Source: Paramacrobiotus metropolitanus (Eukaryota > Tardigrada > Eutardigrada > Parachela > Macrobiotidae). From it: 64,000 nt of DNA. Numbering within the stretch: position 1 is the stretch's first letter; each line of letters opens with the position of its first letter. Both the position numbers and the translations under genes were made by a program. Positions 61,821-64,000 of the stretch are shown here, piece after piece. The stretch lies in NCBI RefSeq assembly GCF_019649055.1, contig NW_026570312.1, positions 186,001-250,000 on the forward strand, read 5' to 3'. Under the pieces are notes generated by a model. That model saw only the letters and a program-made list of their open reading frames with translations, was not told the origin of the DNA and did not search any database.

Positions 61821-64000
61821 GCGTCGATTGCAATGCCGGCTTCTGGCAAATACAGATGGCAGAAGACTCAATCGAAAAAACTGCGTTTATCACGCAGGAT
61901 GGACTTTTTGAATTTTTACGCATGCCGTTTGGTGTGTGTAATGGACCGGCTACGTTCCAGGAGACAATGAATAAGGCTCTCTCTGGCGTACGAAACGAAA
62001 ATATCTTCGCGTACCTTGATGATATAATTGTTCCAGCGAAAGACTTTGACGATTTAATTCGCAAAATCAGATTGATGTGCGAGTGCCTTGTTAAAGTTGG
62101 TTTTACACTAAAACCGAGTAAATGCCATGTCGGCGAGACCGAGCTTCACTTTCTCGGTCATATCGTTTCGAAGGCAGGAATAAAAACCGATCCGGAGAAA
62201 ATCTCCGCAATTTCTCAGTACCCGAAACCGCAAACTGAAAAAGATCTTAGATCTTTTCTCGGTTTATGTAATTATTATCGAAAATTCGTTAAAGATTTTG
62301 CGAGTCGTACCCGTGCAATGTATGGGTTATTAAAGGGCGAAATCGATGTCAAAAATAATTGGAAAACCGAACATGATACCGAATTTACCGATTTAAAGAA
62401 TGCATTAATAAATGCACCAGTACTTGTGAAATTCGATCCCAGTAAACCGACTGTCATCGAGTGTGATGCCAGTACAATCGGGATAGGTGCCATTTTACAT
62501 CAGGATGGTCATCCTATAATTTATGCCAGTAAATTACTAACCGATGCTGAGCGTAAATATCCTATTACCGAACTCGAATGCATGGCAGTTGTATTCGCGT
62601 GCCGGAAATTTCGGTATTTTATCGAATATTCGCACTTTTTCGTGCAAACCGATCATCAGGCACTGACAAATTTGTTGCGTTCTGTTTCGCGAAAGGAAGG
62701 CCTAAACGGGCGTCTTACACGCTGGGCACTTCAGTTGAGTAGTCATAAAATGACTATTCTGTACCGACCAGGGAAACAATGCGATAACGCTGATGCTCTT
62801 AGTCGCCATCCTGTCGGTCCGCCGATCGAAACGGCCGATGATGACGACTGGGATGATATGAAAAACCGAAAATTTAGTACTCCGACTATCAGAGTAACTA
62901 CAATTACCGATCCCGCTGACCACGAGGAAGGCGAGGATAATTTTCGTTATTATCGGGTAGAACAGGAAAAAGATCCTGTCATCGAGAAGCGTATCCATGC
63001 TTTAGAAGGCAGGGCGGAAAGTACGCATTTAATTAAGCGCGATCCCAATTTCGAACTCTGGAATGGAATTCTATATCGGTTAACCGAAAAAGATGGCCGT
63101 CTGGACCGTCGTTATGTAGTACCGAAGCATATGCGTGTGGACATTATGCACGCCATGCACGATACTCCAGCGAGTGGTCATTTGGGACCACAGAAAACTT
63201 ATAAAGCGATAGCGTTGCGTTATTACTGGGACGGCATGGTCGCCCAGATCGATAAATATGTGCGAAATTGCTACTTATGTCAGCATAGGAAAACCGAACG
63301 TAAAGCACCACCGGGAAAATTACAACAAATTAAAATTGGTGCACCGTGGTACCGTATGCAAGTGGACCTTAAAGGACCGTTACCGATTACACCGAGAGGC
63401 AATACTTATATCGCTGTTGCTATTGATGAATTAACGAAGTTTGTCATTGCTAAAGCGATACCGAATGCGAAAAAGGAAACTGTAGCGAACTTCCTAATTC
63501 AGGAAGTATTTTTGCCATATGGCACACCGCATATTCTTAACACCGATCGTGGAACGCATTTCCATAATAAATTATTAGAGGCGATAAATTACCGATTTAA
63601 AATACAGCATCATTTTGGTGCTGCTTATCACCCAGTTGGAAGAGGACTTGTCGAACGCCAAATGCAGACAATTGCCGATTCGTTGGCAATGTACGCTGCG
63701 GATGGGCGTGAAAAGAATTGGGATACTGTACTGCCGTATGTTATCGCAGGAAAAAACCGAGTAGAAAATAAGACGACGCATATGTCGCCTTATTATGTGT
63801 TGTATGGCCGCGAACAGGTTATCCCTGCTGATGTAGCAACGAAAACTAATTTACCGACCGATCACCCATCGATTGCCAAATATATGGCTGAATTACGCCA
63901 TAATTTAAGTCGAGCACAGGAAATGGCCGAAATTTATTTAAATGAAGAATTTCTTAAAAGCGCTGAGCGACTTAATCGGAAACGTAGTGATGATGACTAC
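61784..64000 (+). CDS. Element 3 reverse transcriptase, RNase H and integrase (partial)
   Basis: Open to the window edge (first ATG 61793; previous stop 61781-61783). Reverse transcriptase: GVDCNAGFWQIQMA, FGVCNGPATFQETM, the YLDDII box at 62012-62029, LKPSKC. RNase H: ECDASTIGIGAIL, ELECMAVVFACRKFR, TDHQALTNLL. Integrase: the HHCC region (SGHLGPQKTY, CYLCQHRK) and all three catalytic residues, Asp 63365-63367, Asp 63545-63547 and Glu 63653-63655. Their spacing is 60 and 36 codons, the DDx35E arrangement. The integrase looks functional, unlike that of element 2. Confidence 0.9.

Larger units (their letters stand above)
55591..64000 (+). mobile_element. Element 3: Ty3/Gypsy LTR retrotransposon, cut by the window edge
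   Basis: LTR 55591-55883 with perfect 6-bp inverted ends TGTTAG...CTAACA. Then a primer-binding site, a long leader, gag in two frames, protease, reverse transcriptase, RNase H and integrase, running past 64000. No envelope is seen yet. Codon use and motifs are well kept; two one-base breaks interrupt the frames. The 3' LTR lies outside the window. Confidence 0.85.

Noticed and set aside
1-64000. CRISPR arrays, rRNA genes, bacterial-type operons
   Set aside because: The tandem repeats seen lack spacer-repeat structure, the genes are spliced, and no rRNA-like stretch is visible.

Overview
The window is animal nuclear DNA. Spliced genes with GT-AG introns, F-box and leucine-rich-repeat genes, Ty3/Gypsy LTR retrotransposons and very repeat-rich intergenic DNA point to an invertebrate. 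A tardigrade or small crustacean would fit, but nothing here fixes the species. I see no rRNA, tRNA or CRISPR array.

The main host content is a tandem family of minus-strand genes, called TF here, built of three exons: exon A (two Tudor/Agenet-like modules), exon B (F-box plus a leucine-rich tail) and exon C (short C-terminus). All junctions are phase 0. TF1 (9716-14439, about 502 aa) and TF4 (42651-45338, about 538 aa) look intact. TF2 (27481-30191) has one frame break. TF6 (52020-53737) has an in-frame stop and no exon A. TF3 (40586-41413) is an exon B split by an inversion. TF5 (48277-48507) is an orphan exon A on the plus strand. TF2 and TF4 sit in two copies of one segmental duplication (about 27.1-38.8 kb and 41.7-47.5 kb). 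Other host genes are a secreted leucine-rich-repeat protein (23630-25294), a small secreted protein with a frame break (7980-8542), a heptad-repeat coiled-coil protein (49542-50093) and the 5' exon of a zinc-finger gene at the left edge.

Three LTR retrotransposons are present. Element 1 (15472-22840, plus) has matching 453-bp LTRs and a 4-bp target duplication. It keeps gag, protease and an envelope-like gene but has lost most of pol, so it looks recently mobilised in trans. Element 2 (31020-37240, minus) is a full-length Ty3/Gypsy copy with several frame breaks and a lost integrase catalytic Asp. Element 3 (55591 to the right edge, plus) has an intact DDE integrase and sits in the remains of a non-LTR retrotransposon ORF; another fragment of that type lies at 30422-30866 between target-site duplications.

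Much of the rest is inverted-repeat DNA. At least five elements have long terminal inverted repeats filled with short motif arrays: 1731-7563 (TTAACG/GCCGGC), 2807-3919 (GCCGGC plus TGTGTGGTCAAAA), 11393-13445 (GGAGGAAGG plus TGTGTGGTCAAAA), 37483-38154 (GTATCC) and 45561-46674 (GGAATTCC/GGATTTCC). Three have 8-9 bp target-site duplications. Two share the same outer end, GGCCAATGTCAAAA, with different inner motifs. One lies in intron 1 of TF1. Together they look like a diverse group of non-autonomous foldback DNA transposons, perhaps Mutator-like, and are the least ordinary thing in the window.
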